64,000 bases of DNA. Source: Hydnum rufescens UP504 (Eukaryota; Basidiomycota; Agaricomycetes; Cantharellales; Hydnaceae). The position numbers and the translations under genes were made by a program. Location of the stretch: NCBI GenBank assembly GCA_014904985.1, contig MU128909.1, positions 575,417-639,416 on the forward strand, read 5' to 3'. This document shows positions 33,605 to 45,622 of the stretch, one piece after another; positions within the stretch are counted from its first letter, which is position 1, and the number at the start of each line of letters is the position of its first letter. A model generated the notes under the pieces. It worked only from the letters and a program-made list of their open reading frames with translations, did not search any database and had not been told where the DNA came from.

Positions 33605-35180
33605 TCAACAGTATTCACCACCGTATCTGTCCAAATATTCGTCAAGATCCTTGAGCACCCGCAGTGCTTCAAACATGCTACCCAACGCGACGTAGCCGTA
33701 GCTCTTGGCACCAAACGCACTCCCAAGAGCACGAGGGACTTTCCAGGCCACCCACGCCCTCAACAGCCAGTCCTCGAACCCATCAGTATCAGACAGTTCC
33801 TCACCCGTAGTGTCGACGAGTGCCTTACACTGCTGACGCAAGCGAGCCTGAAGATCGTTGCGTTGTCTTGGTTGCGATGACTTGGCGACAATCGTACCGG
33901 CCCAGCATTCTTCTTCGGTGAGGGGTCGACGCGTCCAGGTGGTTAGCACAGATATATTGTAGCTCGAGCACGAACGAGGTGAACTGCGGGATGATTTCGT
34001 TCTCGGAAATATCAGCCGTAAGCGTCAGTGTTATGTATGGTTCAAGTTCGGGTCGAAGAAGGGCGGTGATCTCGTCATGGGGGACAGCGTCTTCCAGGTG
34101 GGAGCCAACCATAAGTTCCTCAAGAGCCGCAGCGATATCCTCATCCTCGTTTAGCCCTCTCTTCCCTCCGGCGGGATTGATGTCAAGCAATTCAATACCC
34201 TGGTAGAGGACACCAAGGGCATGCTTGCTTTCATGGTATTCACTTGCGGAGTTCCGCAAGATTTCTCCCGCAGACCAGTCTAGCTTGCTTGGAAAGTGGA
34301 GTTTCGGCATGAGGCTAATATTTGCCGGAACACCGGACTTGGCGAAGTCGACGGCCTGACTAGCAAGTTGGGCCAGAAGCAGGCACTCAGGGTGTTCTGA
34401 CATGTTGGGGCTCTAATCTGCAAGGATCAAATTCTGAAGGAGGGATGAAACCTCTACATCTCGGGGGAGACGCAAATAGATTTCCATTGAATTCACCTGA
34501 TTTGCGATCATCCCCAAGTGATCATTGTTCAAGAAGTCGCGGACAAAATCAGGAACATCCTTGATCGTGCATCTCTGGCCTTCGGGATCTGGATACCGGT
34601 GACGATGGGCGGGTGAAAGGGGAGGGAAGCTTGACAGTCCTAGCCATCTGCAGCACTTCCCCGAGACCCGCACGGCTTTCGAATATAACGCGCATTGCCA
34701 ATAAAGTGAAAGGGGGCAGTCGATAGTGATCTAGATCATCCATGCAAGATTCCCGGGTACGCCTGGGACTATCGGTGAGTATGGACATGAGGGTCCAAAG
34801 GCCACGTGAGTGCACCTCGAAGTTTGGGGGTGCGTGAAACGTAAATACGATAGAGAGGTTTGGGTCGCTGCGTTCTGCACGACCAATAGTTTCGATATTA
34901 GAGAATTTGTCACTATTCGAGGACGTGGTCCAGGAGGACCAGAGCCTGAGAGAATCATACGTAGCGTCACATCGGGGGACAGAGGCTTTCGGGTCTCGGT
35001 AACGCGCATGTCGCGCTTGTCGGAGACGAACTCAATGTGGGGGGTCATATTCCCGAGAGTGCAAAGTCGTTCCCACTCGGTCGAGAAGGCGTCGTCTCTA
35101 TCCAGCCATCCGAATTGAGAGGCTGCGAGCTTGGAGGGGGGAATGGCGCAAGCGCAGGTTAAGAAGACCCATACTCTGGT
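33605..35180 (-). pseudogene. RNA-dependent RNA polymerase (QDE-1 type), N- and C-terminal parts fused without catalytic core
   Basis: Reading from about 35180 leftward: an N-terminal region (ASQFGWLDRDDAFSTEWERL), a frame change, then HAPPNFEVHSRGLWTLMS and LLAMRVIFESRAGLGEVLQM. The sequence then jumps directly to the region that follows the active site in this family (TIKDVPDFVRDFLNNDHLG). After an intron come LILAD and, past an in-frame TAG at 34414-34416, ECLLLAQLASQAVDFAKSG. A last frameshift near 33915 precedes LTEEECWAGTIVAK and FGAKSYGYVALG. The several hundred residues with the DxDGD motif are missing. It cannot be an active polymerase. Confidence 0.75.
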
Positions 35181-35832
35181 CTGGAACTAAAAGACTGGCC
35201 GTTCTGCCGTGAGCTTTGGCTCTTCGTCTCCGATCAACATGTGGCGCAGCTCAAAGCTCATGGGAAAGCCTCAGACCCGTTGAAATACCGAAGAGTGCAA
35301 ATTCTCCCTCACGTAGTTGGGGATTTCGATTTCGGTGGCAGCGTATGGTATATGCGAAATGAACACCTCAATATTCAAATTATAGTGTTTGAAGCCCATT
35401 TTGGGAATCCCGGAATTTACCACCTGTGTTCTTCGCCCTCAAATACCGTAACTGGGATACCGGTTGGTCTAGTGCTCGCAGGGATCCTCGTGAAGTGTAT
35501 GAGCACATCGGTTGAAAAGTAATAATATCCAGGTTGAATTACCTAATTTGCATTCTGCTTACCAATCTTACTCATTTTATTTCTTCCGTTTCCAATTTTG
35601 ATTTCACTTCATATTGAACTGGCGTCCAGTGACAAACAGGTATGACCTAGGTGTCAGGACTGTGAGAAGATGGGGCCAAAGCCACAAGATTTTCAAGCAA
35701 AACTAAGCAAGCCGGCTAGTGTTGTGACCTTAACATCTCACACGTAATGATTACATAAGCCACAGGCCCTTGTGAGGTGTGACCGGGTGTGGCCGCGGGT
35801 CACCTCCGAGTTGAGCAACATCTGGAAGGGTG
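35181..35832. other. Intergenic, nothing identified
   Basis: Short open frames only (for example 35241-35522 +), with no recognisable motif. It may contain the lost 5' end of the RdRP gene. Confidence 0.3.
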
Positions 35833-36612
35833 TAGGACCCCTGCAAGCACTGTTAGAGGCGAGATCCAGCAGGTGACCCAAAGGACCCTGACTCCCAGTA
35901 CAAATTCGGATGCAAATCCCAGACCAAATCCGGGAAATCGACTCTAGGCTCCTCACAGGCCATGAAAAACCGGGAATTCGCCCCTGGCCTCAAAAAAATC
36001 TCAAAAAAATCCAAAAATCCCAAAAAAATCCCTGACCTTCCCAAACTACTCCAGGCATCCCCAGTGTTGTCCAAGGCAAGTGTACTCAACCCCACTATCA
36101 TCTAAACTTCTCTTCCATCCTCCACCTTTTTCTCCTTGTCCAGGTCTTGGGCAGTGCTGATGGTAGAATAGCAATTCAGGCATTTGGAATTTGGTTGACC
36201 AGGATAAGTCATTAAAGTGAGGCTGTTCAATTGCACTTTCACAATAGTGCATACCAAGTTTCCTGGAGTAGTTAAGTACTGCAGGAAAGCAACATTCTGT
36301 AGGTATTTTAGAAGCCAAAAAGGAAACACACCTACCCGGGGTTGAACACAGAACATTACTATAATAGTACCAAAGGCACTTGCACCCCACATCACTATAA
36401 CACCATCCAGACCACACCTCTAGAGACGGGATTTCAGATCTAGCCTAGTTTGGTTGAAGAGCCAAATCCGGGAACCTACCCCTCGCCTCACCGTTGGCCG
36501 ACACCAAATTTTGGCTCCGGATCCGGGAATTTGCCCCTCGCATAATCTCAAAATCACCCTCAAAATCCGGGAACCTTGGATCTCGGCTCTAACAGTGCTT
36601 GCAGGGGTCCTA
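35833..36612. mobile_element. Non-autonomous TIR element (MITE-like), 780 bp
   Basis: Terminal inverted repeats of 32 bp with one mismatch: TAGGACCCCTGCAAGCACTG... at 35833-35864 and its reverse complement at 36581-36612. They are flanked by a direct 6-bp duplication AGGGTG (35827-35832 and 36613-36618). Subterminal repeats of the type CCGGGAA.C..CCCCT.GC occur several times near both ends. No transposase frame is present. The superfamily is not obvious: a 6-bp duplication does not fit hAT (8 bp) or pogo/mariner (TA). Confidence 0.85.
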
Positions 36613-36829
36613 AGGGTGTGTGTAAGTCTGTAAATACGGAGTTCAGGTCCATAACATGGACAGAAGTAGACTAGTTATAATTTAAAGCTAATTGAGAGGT
36701 CCCGGGTGAATTTGAAGAAGATAATGGGAATTTCCAAAAAAGGAAATTTCTGACTTCTCGCGCACGCAAGGGTGGTTCGTATGGGGGATGAATGGGGAGT
36801 TGATATAACGCCTATAATACCCTAATAGG

Positions 36830-36990
36830 AGGCTTCCTGAACGCCCTCGCATGCTTCACGCCGGAGTAGCGGGCTAGGCGCTTAATTTGAACTCTTGACT
36901 TACGCAGGTTTCGAACCGGGGCAATGCAAAAAACCATATACTGCTTTTTGCACATTACCGCCACACCACACCAACAAACATCATTATGGC
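36830..36990 (-). repeat. tRNA-derived SINE-like element
   Basis: On the minus strand a box A-like TGGCGGTAATG (36963-36953) is followed after about 35 bases by a perfect box B GGTTCGAAACC (36917-36907). A GCAAAAA/TTTTTTGC pairing lies between them. No complete cloverleaf with acceptor stem can be drawn, so a SINE head is more likely than a tRNA gene. Confidence 0.5.
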
Positions 36991-37701
36991 TAATTTCTCG
37001 TGTATATAATGTCATCCTAATCCGGGGTTCCTCACGGCTAGTTCCGGTCCATGGGATATTACCTTTTATGGTAGTAAAAATTCTGGGTTGCTGCATTCGG
37101 CCTCAGGGACCCCCGGATATGGGCTCGAAGGGGCCCTGTTATAGCTTGCTCCAATCACTAATTGGAGATTCAAGGATTGCAAACTTGAAATCCACAAGTG
37201 AAACCGGCTCATACCAGTTCAAAACGAGATTGCGAATGAGAAAGATTGGTCAGCAGAAGTTGGAACTGACCGTTACTTCTTTTCAAAGAATACGCTCATA
37301 GAAGTGGGCACCGTGCGCCACGTACTCTTTGGATCTCGGTTATCTGATCTTGGTTCTTATTACAGGCCGAGTTGCAAGACAACACTACCAATACGTGCAC
37401 GCGACGAATCGAATTGCTGGATCCCATGTTATCGTGACGTCATTGAAGCGAGGAGCAAATCTTATAGTGATTTCAATTTCAATTAGCGGGAACTACCCGT
37501 GATTCGAAAGTCAAAATTCTGCCACCTAGTTCACGGCCGATGTTCTTTAGCGCCACCAGTGGTGTGTCAGAGGGAATTGACGATGCTTGGGCCCTCAGCA
37601 TTATCTTTTCCCCCTAATTTTCGTGAATCTAAACAGAGACCAGGATGGTTGGGAGTGGACTTGTGATATTCGATGACGTAGCTCTGGGCTCTGGCTTCTC
37701 C
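36991..37701. other. Intergenic with a short dispersed repeat
   Basis: 37310-37400 resembles 47030-47100 (shared CACGTACTCTTTGGATCT-type core, then TTATTACA.GCCGAG). No gene is seen. Confidence 0.4.
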
Positions 37702-37709
37702 TATAAAAC
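37702..37709 (+). promoter_or_regulatory. TATA box of the HAM1-like gene
   Basis: TATAAAAC, 43 bases upstream of the ATG at 37752, in an otherwise pyrimidine-rich leader. Confidence 0.55.
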
Positions 37710-37751
37710 GAGTGTTCAAAGTCGGATTTCACCCTCACCCGCTCCACAGCC

Positions 37752-40700
37752 ATGTCTCTCCCCCAGGCAGTGAAAGAAATTTCTGCTCATCCCGGCAAGA
37801 ACACCGTCACCTCCCCCACCATCAAGGCCGACCTCCAGGAAGATGTCGACAGAAAGGCACGTCAAACGGATAGCCTCTTTCTCTTCCAACCGTTTACCTC
37901 CCCAAATAGATGCGTCTGTACGGCGCCATCCAGGCATTTAGACAAAACCGTCTCCCCGACAACGCCCAGATCGACGACACGCTCAAATATGTCGCCGAGC
38001 ACTCCCCAGTCGACGAGAAGAAACTATCGCATGAGGGTCAGAAACTTGTCAATGATGTACGGGACATCATAGAGACTGTGGGTGCCAATATGAGGGTCCA
38101 AATGTTGAACACTCACGCGTATCTAGGCTCGAGATCTGGTCAAGGAGAAGAATGCAGACGAGCTATTTCAGAACTTCTTGTATCACACTATCCGCACAGA
38201 GGCCGAGGTACCGGAGGCTGACACTGGTGTCCTCAATGGTACAAAAGATGACACGAAGAGGGACGGCCGACAAGGTTAGAATTAGGCGTAGCGTAATCTT
38301 GCGCCTTTCTGACGCGTCTTTCCCCTTCCCTAGCTGTCGAACACCTTCGCACCCTATTGTCTCTTATCCTCACGAACAGCGAGGCGCGTAAGCTTCTCTC
38401 AGATGTCTCACTCATCGGGCGCGACCTCTTCGCTCGCGGTGCTGTTCAAATGGCCGATGCTGCGCGACCCGATCCTGAGGCGCTCGCTCGCGTAGATGAA
38501 GCCGCCCCATCAAGCGACTGGAAACCTTCTAACGGTCAGGTTCGCAAGACGGAGCAATCTCTCACGCTCTCATCCGATACCCCAGGTCGCTCTGAGCAGA
38601 CAGTCGAACAGTTCGAGGATGCGAAGGGAAATGGTGTCGCCGAGCCACGCGAGCCCCAATCTGACGCAGGAAATTCGAAGAACAAAGCAGAGGCAACCAG
38701 GCTCGGCCCCAGAGACTGGATCAAGGGACTCAAGGATAAGATTCCTCAGGAGCATCGCGATCATGCAAATAACGAATTCGAAAAAGGTGTCCAAGTTCTG
38801 AAGGACGAGTTCCCAGAAGAGCGTCGCGATCAGGTCTGTGTAGAAATGAATATTCTCATGGACCTTGTGCTGAGTGTGAATGATTCTAAATTATTAGTTT
38901 ATCTATCGCCTAAAGAAGGTCCTTGTCACGCAACGCATCCAAAATTTCTTTCAGACTGACTTATTATGTATTATGTAGGTTCTCGTCGAGTGTCAGAAGC
39001 AGTCTGATTACCAGGAAGCCCTCACCTGGTTCCTCGATGCTATCGAGACTTATTTCGGACACGGTCGTACGCTTGTAGACCATCATGTTGGGAAAGTAGG
39101 CGAAACTGCCAGTGATCCGGACCTTCAGCGTGCTGGATCTGAATTGCGCACGCTGCTTGAGCGCTTTGCAAATGGCAAGAGCATCGGCGACATTCTCGAT
39201 GCTGCCGATCAACTCAATACAGATGTCAAGGACGACGAGGCCCTAGGGCAGTGGTTCAAGGAACTCGACGCTTTCGTTCGTAAGGTAGGTGTTAGGCCCA
39301 TTCGCTCCAATAATCTATCTTGACTATCTACTATTAATGTATAGACTCTACTCGAACCAGGATACGTGATATCCCCCAAGTGCAACACCGACGCTAACCG
39401 CTTGCGCAACACTGGTTATCAATTTTTTGACGATAAATACAAGGGCCACAAAGACAACCTCTTTGACAGCGTTCAAGCGTGGTTTCTTGCGTGGTCGGAT
39501 GATCCACTCAACAAGCGTTTCGGGGAGGACTGGAAGCGCCTCACCAAGGACCTCCTATTTGCTGAGGATGGTAGTCTCTCCTTCAAACCTCATCTATGGA
39601 CCGATATTCGCAAGGTCATCATCCCCCAGCTTATTCGAAACGTTGGTTATATCGTGAGTTCCGATGAGTAACTATTGTCGACGACGCCACCGTGCCTTAT
39701 GTTTCGCATCCCAGCCTATCCCACGAATTGAATATACGGACAACTCGATGGATCTCGTCATCGAAAATCTGACCATGGAGGGCAGCAATATCCTTCCCAA
39801 GTGCGTCATTTCTGATGTATTTGGTCTTACCCCGTCACTCATTGTGCTCCCTTTAGCATCGTCTCGGTGGACGCCCACAACTATTTCGAGTTTAGTCCGT
39901 ACGAATCGATACCCGACCAAAGCCAGCACGACTTCCAATTCACGATGACCCAAATCCAAGCGGACATGCGGGATGTCGCATTCTACTTCAACAAGAAGAC
40001 TGGATTGCCGAAGATGAAAGATTCTGGACTCGCAGATGTTTTCCTTGGTGGTGAAGGACTGAAAATCAAGGTCCATCTGACTGGGGCGGGTAAGGACCAG
40101 AGCAGCGTGTTCAAGGTCAAGGACGTGCACTGCAAGGTGGATTCGCTCAAGTTCTCCGTACGAGATGTAAGTGGAGTTCTCCAGTTTTATTATAGCAGGG
40201 GAACCTAACGTACCGTATCAGACCAAACACGATATATTGTACAAGACGTTGAAGCCTCTCGCGACTGGCCTAGTGAAGAAGCAAATATCAAGGGTAATCG
40301 AGGATGCTGGTAGGTAATCCCGGGTAATGGCATCCTGACGTTGACTTCTAATGGACATTCCAGTACGTACTGGTCTTGAATTCCTCGACGAGCAGCTCGT
40401 TGGCGTTCGTGATCGTTATGAAGAGGCGCGCAAGTCGGAGGATATCAGCACAACCAAGGCTCTGGCATCAGTGCGTAGGCCATGTCTATCTAGATTGAGT
40501 TTCCTTACTTACGCGGCGGGGCCTTTTCTGGCTCAGCTCTTTGAACGTAAGACCGAGGAGGTGTCGTCCAAGACTGAATCGAAGAAGAAGCCGGATGCGC
40601 ATTTCAAGATCGTCTCGAGTCGCGGATCTGTAATTATTCCTCAAGGCCATGACTCTGGCTTCGTCCACAAATTGGCGGAGCGTGAATCTACGGCCAAACA

Positions 40701-40805
40701 AGGTCAAGGGATGGGGGAGTCCAGCGTGAGCACCTTGTCATTCTGCATCTGCACCGCACCATGTTGATGCCGTGTTATTAGATTCAATATTCTACCTCCG
40801 CCTGA
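37752..40805 (+). CDS. HAM1-like protein (HAM1_N and HAM1_C / DUF4449)
   Basis: Twelve exons join in frame: 37752-37856, 37910-38077, 38127-38274, 38334-38833, 38979-39284, 39345-39653, 39715-39800, 39857-40166, 40222-40309, 40364-40470, 40537-40725 and probably 40782-40805. The product is about 780 residues. The N-terminal half carries KMRLYGAIQAFRQNRLPDN and ARDLVKEKNADELFQNFLYH. The C-terminal half has the conserved PRIEYTDNSMDLVIENL, QADMRDVAFYFNKKTGLPK and DILYKTLKPLATGLVKKQI, resembling lipid-binding BPI-like folds. Members are fungal and implicated in hyphal fusion. Intron 1 seems to use GC instead of GT. If the last intron is not removed, translation ends at 40767. Confidence 0.88.
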
Positions 40806-41164
40806 TATTGGAGGGATGAATGCGCCAGCCTCGGCAGCCTAAATCAGCTCAAACTTGTGTTAAATTATGCCTCTTCTTTGTCCGTTGTGTGAGCTTCCCG
40901 CAGACACACTTTCGATTCCCTTCCCCCCGTTCTATTTCTTCACGCCTGACGCCCCTGGTTCTTGCCGCTTCGTTCTGTATAATTAGCTAAAAGTGGCTTG
41001 ACAGATGTCTGATCACGTAATCCACGGGTTCTCCCACGCCCTGCCCGCTGCAGCAAACACTGAACGTCAATTCCTGGCGTATTATTGGGAGCTGATGGTA
41101 GGGTGCCTACGACGTGATGGGGCCACAGCGTGGCTAGGGCAAGAACCCCGTGGGAGATTCTGAG

Positions 41165-41850
41165 AAGGATATTTCTATTTTCACATGCAGTTCTTCGCGA
41201 CTATCGTCGATGCGGGACAGCTTGTCCGGAATGCAGGAAATACTTCCAGGCTATTCAATAGTGTTACCTACTTGAACCTCAACTTCACACACATCCCCTG
41301 CTTGTCCCAAACCCCGTCCATGTTTCCAACTAAGCTGCCGCAAGGACCTCTGGGGCGTATCCTATCCGAGGGGAATCAGGGTACGCGATCAACACGTTAG
41401 AACACTTGAAATTAGGCAGTGATTCTGACGTGCAATCGTTGCTGCTCGTTTGCCAGAATCCTCTCCTGCTGGGCACGCCCCCCGGTAAGTTTCCTGTCTG
41501 TAGCTTCCACTGTAGTGTGTGGTATGTTATTGACATCGTCTGGGCCAAGGAGTGACATCGACTTCGCAACCGTCCTCCTCGCCATTTCAGATACCTGTTG
41601 AAGACCCGATTGGTGGCGCTTTCAACTTTGTGCGTGGGGCAATGTCGAGACGGGACTGAAAGGATTGAGTGATGTCGGCGGGAGTGTTCAGGCCCCTGAG
41701 GCCAGTGCATCCCAAATTACAGAGATCGCCCAGCAGGGCATTGCAGCCACTGGGAGTTGCCTCCTCGGCCTCAAGGGTCTTAAAGACGGAGCCGATGCCG
41801 TCCCTGCGGCCGCCTCTTCGATGCTGGTGAGCCAAGTTACGTCTGGATGT
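41165..41850 (+). pseudogene. Dead paralogue of the repeat-containing membrane protein
   Basis: A duplicate of 44300-44900. Exon 1 (41320-41380: MFPTKLPQGPLGRILSEGNQ) and exon 2 (41457-41484) correspond to those of the intact gene. Exon 3 starts well (IPVEDPIGGAFNFVRGA) but has a 2-base loss (TGA at 41657). The repeat region degenerates, and the C-terminal membrane part is missing. The 5' flank is also shared, so the duplication includes the promoter. Confidence 0.75.
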
Positions 41851-41879
41851 AAGTCAAAATCGTCTGGTATCACATGATG

Positions 41880-42222
41880 GCATGAAAGATCACTACATAT
41901 ATGAGATGTAAGATGAAGCCAGATGAAGTAGGAGAACAAAGTGGCGTAGAAAATAGGTGGTATCCATAACATGAATGTAATGGCACTTGAAGTGTAAAAT
42001 TGTGACTTGCGTCATATGATGTCCACCAGGTCGTCAATATGGGGCCTACCGACCCTAACCTTGAGCTCTGTCACGAATGCCGGATAGTCGTTGAGACTCC
42101 TTTGCGGCCTAATAAGATGATATAAACTCCTCCTCCACAACACCATTAATATGAAAAGAAGAAAAGTTATGAAGAGACCTGTGCCCAAAGTCTATGTGAT
42201 CCCTTGTCAACATTCTGATAGA
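41880..42222. other. Intergenic, nothing identified
   Basis: AT-rich spacer between the dead paralogue and the 3' end of the minus-strand membrane-protein gene. No motif is recognised. Confidence 0.3.
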
Positions 42223-43607
42223 TCACCAAGTGATACAGGAAAGGAGAAAGATATTCACCGAGAAAGCAAGGAATGCTGGTGGCCTTGGATCAGTCGTAAA
42301 AACTGGGGGTGAATCTGTCCCTAAGTTTCCTGAGTAATTTAACTCTTGCACTGAACGCATAAGAATGCACATGGCAGCAGTAACACTGCCCACAGCACAG
42401 CATACTGTACTGCCAAGAACAAACTCCCAGAAGGATTGTGCAGAGAATGGATAGCCCCGAAGTCGCATGCACCAGGTGAGGAGTGTTTGTGTTGTTGTGG
42501 TTAGAATAAGCCCAATCACAAAGAGACTGAAGGACCAGCACATGTAGCCAATATTGCCTCTAATAGCACTAGATGGAAGGGAGAACTCAGGCTTAATGAG
42601 AGAGTCATAGTGAAAGTGGCAATATACACACGAAAATATAGCAGCATATGTTAAACCAGCACCTAGAATACACACAGCAGTAATTGCATTGATGAGATAC
42701 TGGTATGCATTCCAGGCATCCTATAATAGTGAATCCATGTGAGAACTTGACTAAGAAGACTGTAGAAGCAACTTCATTGTACCGTTGCCCAATCAGCAAG
42801 CCCTGGGAACAGTATCAACTCAATTAATTCCCTTTAGTATAGCCAGGGATGGCCATACCTGTATATGCAGTTTGCTCAATATATCCCTTGCTTGCCACCA
42901 TTTTCTCGATATCATTCAGTTCTGTTGTCACATCTGTAAGCTGTGATTGAGGGTAAGATTGAAATCAGACACCCAAGGCAGAAATCAATGGAGCTGTGAC
43001 AAACATATTGTCTGACGGCACGGGTAGCTTTTGCCCTGGCCATGAAGTCCAAGAAGTCTCGTCGAATGTCCTAGGGCCGGACAACTCATGTCAAGGCAGC
43101 ACAAGGAGATGTATACCAACTTACATTGGGGGTCGCGAGGTCACCAGGGTGTGCAGCCACATGAAGGGCCTGGAATTCTTCCCACTGCATTTGATTAAAC
43201 TTCATCAAAAGCAGGATGTCAGTCAGTCAGCCCCGCCTAGAGAAGGGGCCCACAGGTGTACTAACCAGCTTCTGGAGATTATCTTTCGCCTTGAATCGAG
43301 GCTCCGCCCGTTTTTGACCAGCCACCAGTGCATCTTTATAGGCATCCTTGAAGGCTGGTCTAAGGCTGGGTAGGAATATCGCGAAGAACCTTCCGATCTT
43401 GGTAGATCCAGTTGAATTGGTAGGTGCTGATGGGCCCGAGGGAGAAGTAGGGGCCAAGGGAGAAGTACGGGATGAGGACCTGGCCATCTCAAGACTCTTG
43501 AAGTCCCTTGAGGGGTTTGGATGAGAAATCACGGAATAGTTTTGTGTGGAAGAAACCGCCTGCTGCAAATAAGGAAGTTGGGGTGGGGCTAGCGAGTCAC
43601 TTGTCAT
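42223..43607 (-). CDS. Uncharacterised multi-pass membrane protein, multi-exon
   Basis: ATG at 43607. Exon 1 (43607-43266) encodes a Ser/Pro-rich leader and a basic helix (AFKDAYKDALVAGQKRAEPR). Exon 2 (43199-43125) encodes FNQMQWEEFQALHVAAHPGD. A third exon lies at about 43070-42973, but its phase does not join cleanly to the next one (ending about 42863), so one splice site is uncertain. Downstream exons hold four predicted membrane spans, such as CILGAGLTYAAIFSCV, SFSLFVIGLILTTTTQ, FVLGSTVCCAVGSVTAAM and LAFSVNIFLLSCITW, the last ending at the TGA at 42223. No family is recognised. Confidence 0.55.
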
Positions 43608-44319
43608 ATGAATTATTAACACAAGTCAAATAGATGGTGCTAGTGCGGTGCTTGAGATATGTGAGCTCCAGGCATATCACTGTACTGTAAGTATCATAAG
43701 TTCCTCAGGTGGGGCTCCCAAGTGTGGGAACCAGTTAGTTTGTTCGGGTACAGCAAGATATTGTTTGGGCACAGAGATCTCAATTTCGGCAGTTTCCGAA
43801 AGCCTCCTTTACATTTCCCTACCCGCCGACCCGCTCGAAGATCAATGTGCGTGAGATGGTTTCATAATCTTTTTTCTCTTGTCCCTCTCGTGCTTCGAGA
43901 GCCCGAGGACTGACTTTCGCCATACTCATTCGTGAGTCGATTTCTCCAAACGGGATCCCCTTTGAGCACTTATTCTGTTCACTCCAGATTTACCGCACCC
44001 ACAAAGCAGATATCTTTAATGGCCTGGTCTGGACAGTTGCTCACTGTTGGATCAGAAGTGGCTAGATACTTTTACAATTGTACCCATTCTTTTTCCAGAA
44101 GTGGGGGTCGCACGATATGTACCCAAGTGAAAGCATTGAGCGTTGATGGTTTCGAGTGTCTGATCACCTAAGCCACAAGATCTGAAATTCACTCGCGCTG
44201 CCCTGCTAAATATTGAACATCAACTTCTAGCGGATTAGGAGCTGATGGGAGGGTCTACAACGTGATGGGGCTAGGGCCAGAACCCCGTGGGAGATTCTGA
44301 CAAGGATATTTCTATTTTC
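43608..44319. other. Intergenic
   Basis: Short frames only. The 3' part, from about 44190, is already co-linear with the flank upstream of the dead paralogue (near 41030-41165). Confidence 0.35.
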
Positions 44320-44452
44320 ACATGTCTTCGCGACATCCTCGATGCGGGACAGCTTGTCCGGAATGCAGGAAATGTCTCCAGGCTATTCAATTGTGTTACC
44401 TACTTGAGCCTCAACTTCACACACATCCCCTGCTTGCTCCCAAACCCCGTCC

Positions 44453-45622
44453 ATGTTTTCAACTAAGCTACCGCAAGGACCTCTAGGGCGTATCCTATCG
44501 GAAGGGAATCAGGGTACGCGGACAACATGTTAGAGCACTTGAAATTACGCAGCGATTCTGACATGTAATCGTTGCTTGGCCGTTTGCCAGAATCGCCTTC
44601 TGGATCACCCTCTGCCAATGCAGTTCAACAACCAGGTGAAATTCATGCGTCCTGTTCTCCCAGCACTAGAGAACGATAATTTTACCGTTGGTTTGGCACA
44701 CAGGTGATGCGTCGACGGCCAAGAAACCTGCGTCGCTGTTCCCGATACCCTTGAATAACCCGATCGGTGGTGCCCTGAATCTCGTCCAAGGCGGTGTCGA
44801 GTCTGGATTGAAGGGATTGGGCGGTGCGACGGAGACCGTTCTTTCCTCTGCCCCTCAGATCCCGGTTCCGGGCCTAGGTGACGGTGTTTCCCTCGTCAAA
44901 AGTGGCCTGGATGGCCTCAAGAACCAAGCCGGTGCCGTTCTTACAAGTGCCCCTCAGATCCCAGTTGTAGGCCTAGGTGAGGGCGCTTCCCTCGTCAAAA
45001 ATGGCCTGGGTGGTCTCAAAGACCAAGCCGATGCCGTACTTGCGAATGCACCCAAACTCCCGGGTGTCCCAGGTGTGCCAGGAATCGGAGATGGAGCTAA
45101 CAATGGAATACCTTTCCTGGTACGTTTTTTTTCCCTTGTTACTTCCTTTGCACGACAAGACAAGAAGCTAATGCTTTTTCGCCTTGGTGCCAAAAGAGCT
45201 CGATCCCAGGGCCATTTGGTGCTTTGCTCAGTGGATTTGTTCCAAGCAGCGGCGTCCTCGGCGATGTAGCCAAGCTCCAGACATTCGTCCACACTCTCTA
45301 CCTCATCCCCGGCCGGATCGTCGCCTTTCTGAACAAGTGGAGTTGGATCTCCGACATCCCGAAGCTGATCCAGACCTTCTTCAGTCCCTCGTTCGATCTG
45401 CGGGAGGCCGTGATCAAGTTCTCTTCGCAAGGCATCAAGTTGACCTTGGTGGGCGTCGTGCTCTCCTCCATTGCGGCATGGTTCTTTTTCTTCCTTGCTT
45501 TGGTCAATAGTGCACTCTTTTTCAGCATCGCACCAGTATTTGGAGCTCTCTTTTTCTTACTTGGCTTTGAGATTAGCTTTGTAGAGCTTCTCCGGTATAC
45601 TGGAAAAAAGAAACAATCATGA
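44453..45622 (+). CDS. Uncharacterised membrane protein with internal repeats
   Basis: Four exons join in frame: 44453-44513, 44591-44635, 44704-45119 and 45197-45622, giving 315 residues. After a short Ser/Pro/Ala-rich head there are three repeats of about 35 residues of the type GDGVSLVKSGLDGLKNQAG...APQIPVVGLG, then a Gly/Pro stretch (LPGVPGVPGIGDG). The C-terminal half has two hydrophobic spans (LTLVGVVLSSIAAWFFFFLA; LFFSIAPVFGALFFLLGF) and a basic end (GKKKQS). No signal peptide is seen. The closest relative visible is its dead neighbour at 41165-41850. Function unknown. Confidence 0.7.

Noticed and set aside
36900..36970. Possible tRNA gene
   Set aside because: Box A and box B are present, but acceptor and anticodon stems cannot be formed; a SINE head explains it better.
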